Origin: CAVDAL01 sp963606965
Lineage (GTDB): Bacteria; Actinomycetota; Coriobacteriia; Coriobacteriales; QAMH01
Reading direction: 5' to 3'
Length of the DNA stretch: 48,424 nt
NCBI GenBank assembly: GCA_963606965.1
Contig: CAVDAL010000039.1
Span: 1 to 48,424 of the forward strand
The first letter of the stretch is position 1. Each line of letters starts with the position of its first letter. Shown here piece after piece: positions 41,340-48,424 of the stretch. The notes under the pieces were generated by a model. The model made no database searches, had not been told where the DNA came from, and was given only the letters and a program-made list of their open reading frames with translations. Made by a program: the position numbers and the translations under genes.

Positions 41340-43295
41340 CTAGACTTCTTCAAAACTTATTCCATCGCCAAATGCAGAAAACATATCTGCAAGTTCAGCG
41401 GCTGTATCTTCGCTGGATTTTTGAGCTGCACCTGCATCTTGCGGAATTGCGGTTGCGGCGCTTTCCGCGTTCGCCACTGCTTTATTTGTTGCAGGCATCT
41501 GGAAGGCTTCGCCTTCTGCTGGCGATGAAGATGCGCTATTTTTGCTTGCAGCTTTTGCGCTTGCTTCGTTTTTGGTACGCGCTGTTTGCTGCGACTTTGC
41601 CACTTTGGCTTCACCGGCGCCTTCCATTTCAAACAAAAGTTCAACTCTTGCACCAAGAACATTTTCAAAAGCTTGCGATATGTGTTTGACAGAGTCAGGC
41701 GCCTGGGCTGTATTAAACATGAATTCATTGCCTTTAGGGAATATCAGCGCGTACGCACCAGCCCCGCGCGGCATGAAGTTAACGCCATCAAGTAGCGCGC
41801 TTGTTGGCACATGGTCACGCTTAATTTCTGTGAGCACTGCTGCACGTAAACGCGCGGGGCTCATTGTTGTAGCATCTGTTGCAGATGCTGCATTTGTTGC
41901 AGCGCTTTGATTTTGTGGCGCGGCGCCTTGTTGCGCTGAAGCCTTATTTGCTCCAACTGCGCCTGCCGCGCTTGCTCCTTCAACACTACTCTGTTGTGCC
42001 GCCGCACCTGCACCGCCGCCAGCACTGCCGCCTTGCGCACTTCCACTTGCTGCAGCACTTTGCGCTGGCACACTAACATTGCTGCTACCAGCAACTCCTT
42101 GCCCGCGCGCAGGCGCAGCTACCTGCCTTGCAGCTGTGCCACCAGCAACAAAAGCGCCGTTTTCTAATTGTTCGACGCGCGCCGCCAAGCCCTGCAAGCT
42201 AATATCTGATTCTGGCCTGCACAACCTTGTACATGCAATTTCAACACTAAGGCGCGCGTCAGACGAATAACGCAATTCATTCGTCAAATCTCCGCAAACA
42301 GTCAATGCATGCGACAAGCGTTCCGCGCCTCCAAATTGCGCAGCCTGTTCCTTATATCTATTCAGCTCTTGCTTTGGACAAGTAATAACTCCGTCTTCAT
42401 TTCCCATAATTGAAGCAACATAAACATTGCGAATGTGCTTGCTTAAGTCTCTGGAAAACTGCCCCAAATCCCTGCCATCACTGACCATATTTTGGATTTG
42501 CACAAAGCAGTCTGCCGTCCGTTGCTGCGCGATAGCATCAACAAAATCAAAAAGCTGCGACAAGCCTTGCCCAAGCTGTTGTTGCACAGCTTCAACACTA
42601 ATGTTTCCATCTGCAGAAATCGCAACTTGCTCTAAAGCTGTTGTTGCATCGCGCATTCCGCCATTCGACTTTGCAGCAATTATTGAAAGAGCTTCTGTAT
42701 CAGCCTTAAATCCTTCCGCATCGCAAATTCTGCGAAGATAAGTCACAATTTCTTCCACACTAAAGCGGCGGAAGTCAAAGCGCTGACACCTTGACTGAAT
42801 TGTGTCCAAAACTTTGTGCGGCTCTGTTGTGCACATGATAAAAACAACATGTGCCGGAGGCTCTTCTAAAGTCTTGAGCAGCGCATTGAATGCCTGCGTT
42901 GAAAGCATGTGAACTTCATCGATGATATAAACCTTATATTTGCCATGCGTTGGCGCAAACTGCACGCGACTAATAATTTCATCTCGCACATTGTCAACAC
43001 CGGTATGGCTTGCAGCATCCAGTTCATAGACATCTGGGTGAAGACCATCTGCAATTTCTTGACAAGCGGCGCACGTTCCACAAGGCTGCGGCGTTGGACC
43101 AGATTCGCACAAAAGAGCTTTTGCCAACAGACGCGCAGTTGTTGTTTTGCCTGTGCCACGCGGACCACAAAATAGATATGCATGAGCCACATTGTCTTCG
43201 CGCACAGCATTGACCAGCGTCTTTTCAACATGTTCTTGCCCAACAACATCTGAAAATACATTTGGTCGATATTTTCTGTATAGTGAAATTGCCAT
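41340..43295 (-). CDS. dnaX: DNA polymerase III tau/gamma subunit
   Basis: Clamp-loader ATPase. The 651-residue protein has a Walker A in FCGPRGTGKTTTARLLAKAL near residue 45, a zinc module with four cysteines (from CESGPTPQPCGTC), Walker B IIDEVHMLS, the sensor 1 CTTEPHK and arginine-finger region LDTIQSRCQRFDFRR. After residue 380 the linker is low complexity (Ala, Gly, Ser, Gln), then a tau-like C-terminal part (KRDHVPTSALLDGVNF) is present. I see no obvious slippery A-AAA-AAG site, so a programmed gamma frameshift is not supported. Confidence 0.95.
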   Translation of the reverse strand: MAISLYRKYRPNVFSDVVGQEHVEKTLVNAVREDNVAHAYLFCGPRGTGKTTTARLLAKALLCESGPTPQPCGTCAACQEIADGLHPDVYELDAASHTGVDNVRDEIISRVQFAPTHGKYKVYIIDEVHMLSTQAFNALLKTLEEPPAHVVFIMCTTEPHKVLDTIQSRCQRFDFRRFSVEEIVTYLRRICDAEGFKADTEALSIIAAKSNGGMRDATTALEQVAISADGNISVEAVQQQLGQGLSQLFDFVDAIAQQRTADCFVQIQNMVSDGRDLGQFSRDLSKHIRNVYVASIMGNEDGVITCPKQELNRYKEQAAQFGGAERLSHALTVCGDLTNELRYSSDARLSVEIACTRLCRPESDISLQGLAARVEQLENGAFVAGGTAARQVAAPARGQGVAGSSNVSVPAQSAAASGSAQGGSAGGGAGAAAQQSSVEGASAAGAVGANKASAQQGAAPQNQSAATNAASATDATTMSPARLRAAVLTEIKRDHVPTSALLDGVNFMPRGAGAYALIFPKGNEFMFNTAQAPDSVKHISQAFENVLGARVELLFEMEGAGEAKVAKSQQTARTKNEASAKAASKNSASSSPAEGEAFQMPATNKAVANAESAATAIPQDAGAAQKSSEDTAAELADMFSAFGDGISFEEV

Positions 43296-43301
43296 ATGCT
43301 T

Positions 43302-43964
43302 TTACGCCTTCTTCTTTTTACTGCTCGAAATTTTTGCTTTTATAATACCCGCAAAAGTCGGGACAAGTGATATCACAATAATTCCAATAATCACAAGTTC
43401 AAAATGTTTTTCCACAAACGGAATGCCGCCAAAAAAGTAGCCCAGCAACGTAAACAAGCACACCCAGCAAATGCCGCCAAGTATGTTAAAAAATGTGAAG
43501 CGCTTAAAACTCATGTTGCCAACGCCTGCCAAAAAAGGTGCGAATGTGCGGATGATTGGGAAAAATCTTGTCAAAAAAACCGCAAGCGAACCGTACTTAT
43601 CAAGCATTGCTTGTGTCTTATCAATACGCTCTGGAGTAAGAGCTTTAACTTTGCCGCTATTAATTATTGCTTGGCCAACCTTCCTGCCAATCCAATAATT
43701 TGAAGTATTGCCCAAAATTGCAGCCACGCTCATCAAAATTAAAATGACCCATAAGTTAAGCCCGCCGCCGTCGGCTGCAAAAATTCCTGCGCAAAATAGC
43801 AAAGAATCGCCAGGCAAAAATGGTGTCACCACCAAGCCTGTTTCAATGAAGATAATAATGAATAGCGGGACATATACCCAAATTGGACCAAGTGTTGTTA
43901 TCCATTCAGCAATAAATGTGCGAGGGTCACGCAATAGGTCGAGTATGAATTGAACAAAGGCCAT
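43302..43964 (-). CDS. DedA-family membrane protein
   Basis: A 220-residue polytopic membrane protein of the DedA (VTT) family, implicated in lipid (undecaprenyl or phospholipid) flipping. Typical motifs are IIFIETGLVVTPFLPGDSLLFCAG, GNTSNYWIGRKVG and FLTRFFPIIRTFAPFLAGVG with the conserved acidic and Arg residues. It ends with a Lys-rich tail (SSSKKKKA). The ATG at 43964 has CTGGAG 4 nt away. dnaX starts 6 nt after its stop, so DedA heads the dnaX-ybaB-recR run. Confidence 0.93.
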   Translation of the reverse strand: MAFVQFILDLLRDPRTFIAEWITTLGPIWVYVPLFIIIFIETGLVVTPFLPGDSLLFCAGIFAADGGGLNLWVILILMSVAAILGNTSNYWIGRKVGQAIINSGKVKALTPERIDKTQAMLDKYGSLAVFLTRFFPIIRTFAPFLAGVGNMSFKRFTFFNILGGICWVCLFTLLGYFFGGIPFVEKHFELVIIGIIVISLVPTFAGIIKAKISSSKKKKA

Positions 43965-44029
43965 ATATCTCCAGGATTTGCATGCTAGGCTTTGCCTGCA
44001 TGCGCGCCGTCAAGTAGCAAAATCAACAA

Positions 44030-44136
44030 AGTGCGCCGTATAGACTTGAGCGCTCATCAGAGGCTCCTTATGGCTGCTTCCTCCCGGACCTGACCAGGTT
44101 CAGAACATGGTGCCGCCCAAGTCCATGCGACGCACT
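44030..44136 (-). ncRNA. ffs: Signal recognition particle RNA (small 4.5S type)
   Basis: On the minus strand 44136-44030 gives a 107-nt hairpin RNA. The apex carries the universal SRP signature with GGTCAGGTCCGGGAGGAAGC and the GCAGCCA continuation. AGTGCG at the 5' end pairs with CGCACT at the 3' end, and UGGACUUGGGCG pairs over 12 positions with CGCUCAAGUCUA on the other side. It lacks the extended Alu domain. A TAAAAT -10-like box lies just upstream near 44152-44157. The hairpin CATGCTAGGC-TTT-GCCTGCATG (43981-44002) follows downstream but lacks a T run. Confidence 0.95.
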
Positions 44137-44159
44137 AATGTGTGAGTGACTATTTTACG

Positions 44160-44576
44160 CTATTTCTTCGCAGCTGTGGGTTCTGCTGCCGTATCGTCAG
44201 AAACTTTTTGGAATTCGGTTGTTTCATCCTTGCCATCGTCGTCTGTTTGCGTGATAGTCAAAGTTGAATAATCATCATTAAAAGCATACGTGGCGCTGCC
44301 TTCTTTGCCATCTTGCGTTGTCAACTTCATGCTGCTGCCAGATTCAAGTTCATAATCCATCGTGCCAGCAGTGCTTTTGAATTGGTTTTCTGTGAAGACG
44401 ACCGTAATCTCATAATCCGACTTAGCCATCTTCCAAGTGCCCTGAATTTTTTTCTTGTCAACGCTTGTGCAAGCGCTTGCAAACAAAAGGCTGGCCACAA
44501 CAGCAACAATGCATAAAATTGTTATGGCGCGGCGTGCAATGCTATTCAATTTATTTTGATGAATCGCTTGACTCAT
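44160..44576 (-). CDS. Small lipoprotein, function unknown
   Basis: An exported protein of about 138 residues with a hydrophobic signal and lipobox (LFASAC), so it is probably lipid-anchored. The mature part is beta-rich (KIQGTWKMAKSDYEITVVFTENQ and TYAFNDDYSTLTITQTDDDG), like small lipocalin/DUF-type domains, and ends with Ala/Thr/Lys-rich sequence. The start is uncertain: in-frame TTG 44594, ATG 44591, 44582 and 44576 exist; 44576 has GAAG at a reasonable distance. It overlaps the end of the upstream gene. Confidence 0.75.
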   Translation of the reverse strand: MSQAIHQNKLNSIARRAITILCIVAVVASLLFASACTSVDKKKIQGTWKMAKSDYEITVVFTENQFKSTAGTMDYELESGSSMKLTTQDGKEGSATYAFNDDYSTLTITQTDDDGKDETTEFQKVSDDTAAEPTAAKK

Positions 44577-44781
44577 TTTCATCTTCGTCATCAAAATTCA
44601 AAAAATCAAAGCTAAACCTGTCATCGTCGTCTGTCTTCTTTGGACGATTCGGGAACAAAACTTTTGTCCTGCGTTCCGCAATTATTGCAACAATCAAGAA
44701 GATAAGTATGCCAATGCCAACTATGATAAGAACTCCAGCTGTTAAACCAAAGTGATTAAAGTATGTATCTAAAAAGCCCAT
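44551..44781 (-). CDS. Small single-TM protein with acidic tail
   Basis: A 76-residue protein: an N-terminal amphipathic stretch, one long TM helix (residues 14-34, GVLIIVGIGILIFLIVAII), a basic cytoplasmic flank (ERRTKVLFPNRPKK), and a strongly acidic Asp/Glu/Ser tail. AAAGGTGAAAT precedes the ATG. Its end overlaps the start of the lipoprotein gene, so both are one unit. Function unknown. Confidence 0.65.
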   Translation of the reverse strand: MGFLDTYFNHFGLTAGVLIIVGIGILIFLIVAIIAERRTKVLFPNRPKKTDDDDRFSFDFLNFDDEDENESSDSSK

Positions 44782-44932
44782 ATTTCACCTTTCTGCCTGT
44801 GTCATAAGAGTTTACTACAGTAAAGCCTGCATTTCATTGTCTTAATCGCGAGCGTATTGTAGTAAAATTCCGGCTTAATAAAAATTTGCTTTGCCGCTTT
44901 TTGCGTCAAAGTGTACCAAAGGGAGGACTTTC

Positions 44933-46321
44933 TTGGGACGTGAACAATTTGGCTCTCGCCTTGGCTTCATCCTTATTTCTGCAGGGTGCGCCATTGGCTT
45001 GGGCAACGTATGGAGATTTCCATACATCACAGGTGAATATGGCGGCGCTGCTTTCGTCATTATTTATCTCATCTTTTTAGTTATCTTTGGCTTGCCAATC
45101 ATGGCGATGGAATTTGCTACGGGTCGCGCTAGCCAAAAGGGCATTGCCCGCTCGTTTAACACATTGGAAAAACCAGGGCAAAAGTGGCACGTCTTTAAAT
45201 GGGTTGCACTTGCTGGCAATCTTTTGCTGATGATGTTTTATACAGTTGTTGCTGGCTGGATGCTGTCTTATGTCTTCAAAACAGCTACCGGCACTTTTGA
45301 TGGTGCAACACCAGAGGCAATCAGCGATACATTTAGTGCTTTGCTTGCAAATCCGGGCGAGCTAATTTTTTGGCTAGCAATTATTGTTGTTGCGTGCGGC
45401 CTTATTTGCAGCCTTGGCATTCAAAAAGGCGTAGAACGCATTACAAAAGTTATGATGATTGGCTTGTTTGCACTCATTATTGTGCTGGTCATTCGCGCTG
45501 TCACTTTAGATGGTGCTAGTGAAGGCCTTGCGTTTTATTTAAAGCCTGACTTTAGCAAACTTTTTGCCGGCGGAATAAGCGGCTTTGGTACTGCTGTTTA
45601 TGCTGCAATGGGGCAGTCATTCTTCACGCTGTCCATAGGCATTGGTTCAATGGCAATTTTTGGCAGCTACATCAACAAGAAGAAATCTCTTGCTGGTGAA
45701 GCTGCAATTATTGGTGTTCTTGACACATTCATTGCAGTCATGGCAGGCTTGATTATCTTTCCTGCTTGCTTTTCCTTTGGCGTTGAGCCGGGGTCAGGTC
45801 CAAGCTTGATTTTCATTTCTTTGCCAAATGTCTTTAACCAGATGTTCTTGGGTCGCTTGTGGGGCTCATTATTCTTCCTATTCATGACATTTGCTGCTGT
45901 TTCAACTGTTATCGCAGTTTTTGAAAACATCATCAGCTTTGGCATGGATCAGTGGGGGTGGAGCCGCAAAAAATCTTCATTTATCACGATTGTTGCAATT
46001 TTTGTTCTTTCGCTTCCATGCGCACTTGGCTTCAATGTTTGGAGCGATGTTCTTATCCCAGGTGTTGATGGCGGCGAAGCTGGCAACATCCAGGCTCTTG
46101 AAGACTTTATTGTTTCTAACAACTTGCTGCCGATTGGGTCGTTGGTGTTTGTATTGTTCTGCACAAGCAAACGCGGCTGGGGTTGGAAGAACTTCCTTGA
46201 AGAAGCAAATGCCGGTGAAGGCTTGAAATATCCAAAGTGGCTTTATGGATGGATGCACTATGGTGTGCCGGTGCTTGTAGTTATCATCTTGATTATGGGG
46301 TGGATACCGGCGCTGACCTGA
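44933..46321 (+). CDS. Sodium-dependent neurotransmitter:symporter (NSS/SNF) family transporter
   Basis: The only plus-strand protein gene. A 462-residue polytopic transporter of the LeuT fold that imports amino acids or related compounds with Na+. The signature GFILISAGCAIGLGNVWRFPYITGEYGGAAFVIIY lies in TM1, whose unwound part binds Na+ and substrate, followed by GRASQKGIARSF. TM6 contains AMGQSFFTLSIGIGSM, and TM8 has FAAVSTVIAVFE. The start is TTG at 44933, with AGGGAGG 6 nt upstream; the open frame reaches 44891 but without a ribosome-binding site. A weak promoter may be TTGTCT 44837 / TAGTAA 44860. The substrate is not predictable. Terminator follows at 46414. Confidence 0.93.
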   Translation: MGREQFGSRLGFILISAGCAIGLGNVWRFPYITGEYGGAAFVIIYLIFLVIFGLPIMAMEFATGRASQKGIARSFNTLEKPGQKWHVFKWVALAGNLLLMMFYTVVAGWMLSYVFKTATGTFDGATPEAISDTFSALLANPGELIFWLAIIVVACGLICSLGIQKGVERITKVMMIGLFALIIVLVIRAVTLDGASEGLAFYLKPDFSKLFAGGISGFGTAVYAAMGQSFFTLSIGIGSMAIFGSYINKKKSLAGEAAIIGVLDTFIAVMAGLIIFPACFSFGVEPGSGPSLIFISLPNVFNQMFLGRLWGSLFFLFMTFAAVSTVIAVFENIISFGMDQWGWSRKKSSFITIVAIFVLSLPCALGFNVWSDVLIPGVDGGEAGNIQALEDFIVSNNLLPIGSLVFVLFCTSKRGWGWKNFLEEANAGEGLKYPKWLYGWMHYGVPVLVVIILIMGWIPALT

Positions 46322-46413
46322 TGTTATACCACAGAAATTGCACTAGCTAAAGTGGCATGTTTTAATTAATTGCAAACTGCGGCTGGCTGCAAAAGCTAAA
46401 AGACTAAAAGGAC

Positions 46414-46450
46414 GGGCTGTCATAACTTTAAAGTTATGACAGCCCTTTTT
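46414..46450 (+). terminator. Terminator after the NSS transporter
   Basis: A 13-bp perfect stem GGGCTGTCATAAC/GTTATGACAGCCC (46414-46426, 46433-46445), loop TTTAAA, then TTTTT. The minus-strand side also ends T-rich, so it can act in both directions. Between 46322 and 46413 nothing else is seen. Confidence 0.9.
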
Positions 46451-46453
46451 CTT

Positions 46454-46509
46454 TGGCGTTGCTGGCAATCTTGGTTTGTGGGTTAAAACTTTATCAAACA
46501 GCAACGCCA
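46454..46509. repeat. 11-bp inverted repeat in the convergent gap
   Basis: TGGCGTTGCTG (46454-46464) and its reverse complement CAGCAACGCCA (46499-46509), 34 nt apart, lying between the two terminators of the convergent genes. Role unknown. Confidence 0.5.
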
Positions 46510-46511
46510 GC

Positions 46512-46554
46512 TAAAAAATTGTGCTGCTGCCACACGTTGGATAAGCAGCAGCAC
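46512..46554 (-). terminator. Terminator after the surface-protein gene
   Basis: A 10-bp stem GTGCTGCTGC/GCAGCAGCAC (46521-46530, 46545-46554) with a 14-nt loop. On the minus strand it is followed by AATTTTTTAG. It lies 14 nt past the stop at 46569. Confidence 0.8.
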
Positions 46555-46568
46555 GTGAAAGTTCACAA

Positions 46569-47918
46569 TTACAACGTAATCCACATAGCTGGTCGAATAC
46601 CAGTAGTTGTTCCAGAACTATCAAGACCGTCATAACAAAGATAGCCATCTACTCCCACACACGCAGTGGAATAGGCTTCACCAATTGTGCGCAAATACCA
46701 CCAGCAACTAGTAACATTCCAATCTGGATCTGCTGTATTGATATCAACTCCTTGCGCAATTGCATATTTTGTTGGCCAGCAACATCTATCGTCAACTTCA
46801 ATAAAATTTGTTCTCTTATTTATTTTATGGATAAACTCATTTCCAGACAGATACTTCTTAACTTCATTGATGCTCAAAAGGAACACTTTATCCGATGTAG
46901 CGCTGCCTGGATCTGTACTATACTCCGGATTTTTATCAGCGCTAACAGTCGTGGTTAAAATTTTCTCTTTGTCGGCATCGCTAAATGCAGCGTCATAGAA
47001 AGTTGAATTTAGCCATTCTCTTGCATAACTATTTTGCCACATAGAATCTTCAGGTGTGCAATCTTCGCCATCTTCCACCTTGGCATATGGCTTGCAATCT
47101 AGTGCATATTTGCTAACAACAAGGGCTTTGTTGTCTTGCTTTGTTAAAACAATCCATTCGATTGCTTCTTTGCCATTAGAAATATTATTGTCTTGTTCAT
47201 AAGTGCCGAACTTTAATGTTTGATGCGTTGCTTTTTCATTTTCAACAACTACATCAATAGCTACTCTGCAATCCGATCCATAATCAATCCATAACTCAGT
47301 GCTAAGGCCTATTTCTTTACCAGTAATTGTGCCTGCATTAGCGGTTGTTTTAGACATGGTGATTTTTACCATGTCTTCATTCTCAACGTTGTAATTTAGA
47401 TCTTTATATGTTGAATTGCTAGGATTAATTGTGGCTTTAAATTTAAGGCTTTCCCCAGGCTTAATTGTTAATTTGCCCGTTTTGCCCGACTTAAAAGTTT
47501 TATTGCCAATTTTCACAGTGATCGATTTGATTGGCACATATTTTGACTTTTTAACAACAGTAACTTTAATTTTCTTTGTTGCAGACTTTTTGCCTTTTTT
47601 AGCTTTAACAGTTACAGTTGCTTTGCCAGTGCTTTTGCCCTTAAGCCTACCTTTATTGCTTACTGTAACAACAGATTTCTTAGAAGTCTTATAAGTAATT
47701 TTTGCGCCTTTTGTCGCCTTAGCCTTAAGGTAATATGTATCCCCAACAACAACCTTTACTTTACCAGTTACTGCTTGTCTAACAACAAGTTCCACTTTTT
47801 GCTTGCTTGCAGCTTGTGCTTCTTCAACAGGTTGCACTAATGAAGCTGCTGGCACCAATGCAACAGTAATTGCAAAACACATCAATGCAACAATAATTTT
47901 TCTTGCTTGACTTTTCAT
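46569..47918 (-). CDS. Exported surface protein with Ig-like (BIG2) repeats and a DUF6273-like domain
   Basis: A 449-residue secreted protein. A signal peptide (about residues 1-37, cleavage near AQAAS) is followed by a lysine-rich bacterial Ig-like domain (about 42-125; YKTSKKSVVTVSNKGRLKGKSTGKATVTVKAK), a second Ig-like region (about 130-235) and a C-terminal domain (about 240-449) typical of DUF6273 proteins: IEWIVLTKQDNKALVVSKYAL, SMWQNSYAREWLNSTFYDAAFSDADKEKI, and the final SCWWYLRT...GIRPAMWITL. No sortase motif or anchor is seen, so it may bind the wall through the basic region. GAAGGTGAAGG precedes ATG 47918; an upstream TATAAT is at 47995-47990. A strong terminator lies downstream. 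Confidence 0.85.
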   Translation of the reverse strand: MKSQARKIIVALMCFAITVALVPAASLVQPVEEAQAASKQKVELVVRQAVTGKVKVVVGDTYYLKAKATKGAKITYKTSKKSVVTVSNKGRLKGKSTGKATVTVKAKKGKKSATKKIKVTVVKKSKYVPIKSITVKIGNKTFKSGKTGKLTIKPGESLKFKATINPSNSTYKDLNYNVENEDMVKITMSKTTANAGTITGKEIGLSTELWIDYGSDCRVAIDVVVENEKATHQTLKFGTYEQDNNISNGKEAIEWIVLTKQDNKALVVSKYALDCKPYAKVEDGEDCTPEDSMWQNSYAREWLNSTFYDAAFSDADKEKILTTTVSADKNPEYSTDPGSATSDKVFLLSINEVKKYLSGNEFIHKINKRTNFIEVDDRCCWPTKYAIAQGVDINTADPDWNVTSCWWYLRTIGEAYSTACVGVDGYLCYDGLDSSGTTTGIRPAMWITL

Positions 47919-48004
47919 TTTCCTTCACCTTCCCAATTCTTCTTCTGCTTCTTCCATTAATTCATGAACGCTATTTTAAAATCAGTTCCATTATACTATG
48001 AAGT

Positions 48005-48214
48005 ATGTCGTTTTCTCTTGCAATTTTGAAGTCAACAAGAAATTTTGAAGCCGCGCCATTGAATACAAAAGAAATACCAATGGTACGCAGCACTTTTAGA
48101 ATCTTCCACAGCAGAGCGAAAGACGTTATGATCACCTTTGAAAGTAGTGAAAAATACAGCAAGGTTCGACTAGTTGATATCAACAACACAAAAATTACTG
48201 CGATAACTTCTTGA
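48005..48214 (+). CDS. Doubtful small ORF, 69 residues
   Basis: An open frame starting at ATG 48005, weak ribosome-binding signal only (GAAG), encoding a mixed-charge soluble peptide ending in SKVRLVDINNTKITAITS. I cannot assign it to a family. It is opposite to most genes and overlaps the upstream region of the surface protein. A competing frame on the other strand (47971-48225) looks less like a protein. It may be a remnant of a larger gene. Confidence 0.25.
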   Translation: MSFSLAILKSTRNFEAAPLNTKEIPMVRSTFRIFHSRAKDVMITFESSEKYSKVRLVDINNTKITAITS

Positions 48215-48240
48215 ACCAGCAGCAAAATTGCACGCAGTGT

Positions 48241-48390
48241 TACGAAACCCTCATTGGAATGACAACTGCACTGTGCAGAGCGCTACGAAAGTCTATTTAT
48301 TTGACAGCAATAGTGTTAGTAGTACTGCGTATATTTGACGAATTGGCAGTCGCATTATAAAGAGCGCTACGGAAGTCTATTGAAATGACA
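48241..48390. repeat. Three degenerate copies of a 24-30 bp repeat at the right edge
   Basis: AGAGCGCTACGAAAGTCTAT begins at 48277 and AGAGCGCTACGGAAGTCTAT at 48361; both continue to ...TGACA at 48306 and 48390 (84-bp spacing). A third, degenerate unit TACGAAACCCTCATTGGAAT-GACA covers 48241-48264. The final bases GCGCT at the window edge might begin another. There is no convincing gene from 48215 to 48424. Confidence 0.5.
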
Positions 48391-48424
48391 AGGCGATGTC
48401 AAAAACACCATTTTCCGTTGCGCT

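Noticed and set aside
41340..43295. Programmed frameshift in dnaX
   Set aside because: No A-AAA-AAG-type slippery site or downstream structure was noticed, so a gamma product cannot be supported.
44891..44932. TTG start of the NSS transporter at 44891
   Set aside because: No ribosome-binding site there; AGGGAGG precedes the TTG at 44933.
47971..48225. Minus-strand ORF of 84 codons near the right end
   Set aside because: No ribosome-binding site, hydrophobic but irregular product, and it overlaps the promoter region of the surface-protein gene.
48241..48424. CRISPR array at the right edge
   Set aside because: Only two good repeat copies with 54-bp gaps, imperfect identity and no cas genes in the window.

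Overview
The window looks like a chromosomal segment of an anaerobic, Gram-positive-type bacterium, most likely an AT-leaning member of the Coriobacteriia (Actinomycetota); this is inference, not a database result. Supporting signs are a short (about 107 nt) SRP RNA without the long Alu-domain form typical of Bacillus and Clostridium, a very large fused 2-hydroxyacyl-CoA dehydratase activator of the kind found in strict anaerobes, frequent TTG/GTG starts, and lipoprotein and surface-protein signals. Almost every gene is on the minus strand; the clear plus-strand features are one tRNA-Arg(ACG) and one sodium-dependent transporter.

Layout from left to right. 1-1107: a cut-off small membrane protein and a winged-helix regulator. 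1108-1770: no credible gene, but repeats and palindromes. 1771-11063: asd, an HI0933-type flavoprotein, the 1483-residue dehydratase activator, an unknown protein and purH. 11064-17198: a degenerate M28-type peptidase with a huge disordered insert, typA, an unknown protein and an Rrf2 regulator. 17438-18249: tRNA-Arg and a HAD phosphatase. 18376-21980: the rpsF-ssb-rpsR-DUF2232-rplI operon, preceded by a membrane-anchored M23 peptidase. 22141-27204: a run in transcription order of glycosyltransferase, LytS-like kinase, LytTR regulator, purM and purN. 27281-32803: rsgA and a potassium-uptake cluster. 32884-40193: a P-type ATPase and a citrate synthase/aconitase-like/isocitrate dehydrogenase operon. 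40399-43964: recR, ybaB, dnaX and a DedA protein. 44030-44781: SRP RNA, a lipoprotein and a small membrane protein. 44933-46321: the NSS transporter. 46569-47918: an Ig-like/DUF6273 surface protein. 47919-48424: repeats and at most one doubtful small ORF.

The most interesting unit is the TrkH cluster. Two TrkH potassium-channel-like subunits sit head to tail. Each is linked to an extracytoplasmic OB-like domain with a signal/TM segment before it and a TM helix after it: fused in one copy, a separate overlapping gene in the other. No TrkA/KtrA RCK gene is nearby. The fused copy has lost the conserved glycine of its second pore loop. A 45-codon single-TM ORF lies between the two. Also notable are a peptidase-like protein that seems to have lost key metal/catalytic residues, an array of TCCG motifs spaced one helical turn (11 bp) apart between purN and the M23 gene, and a 2-oxoglutarate-forming operon that uses a split LeuC/LeuD-type hydratase and carries a HEAT-like protein.

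Functionally the segment covers anaerobic energy and carbon metabolism (dehydratase activation, the oxidative arm to glutamate), purine synthesis (purH, purM, purN), the DAP/Thr/Met branch point (asd), translation, replication and recombination, ion homeostasis and the cell envelope.
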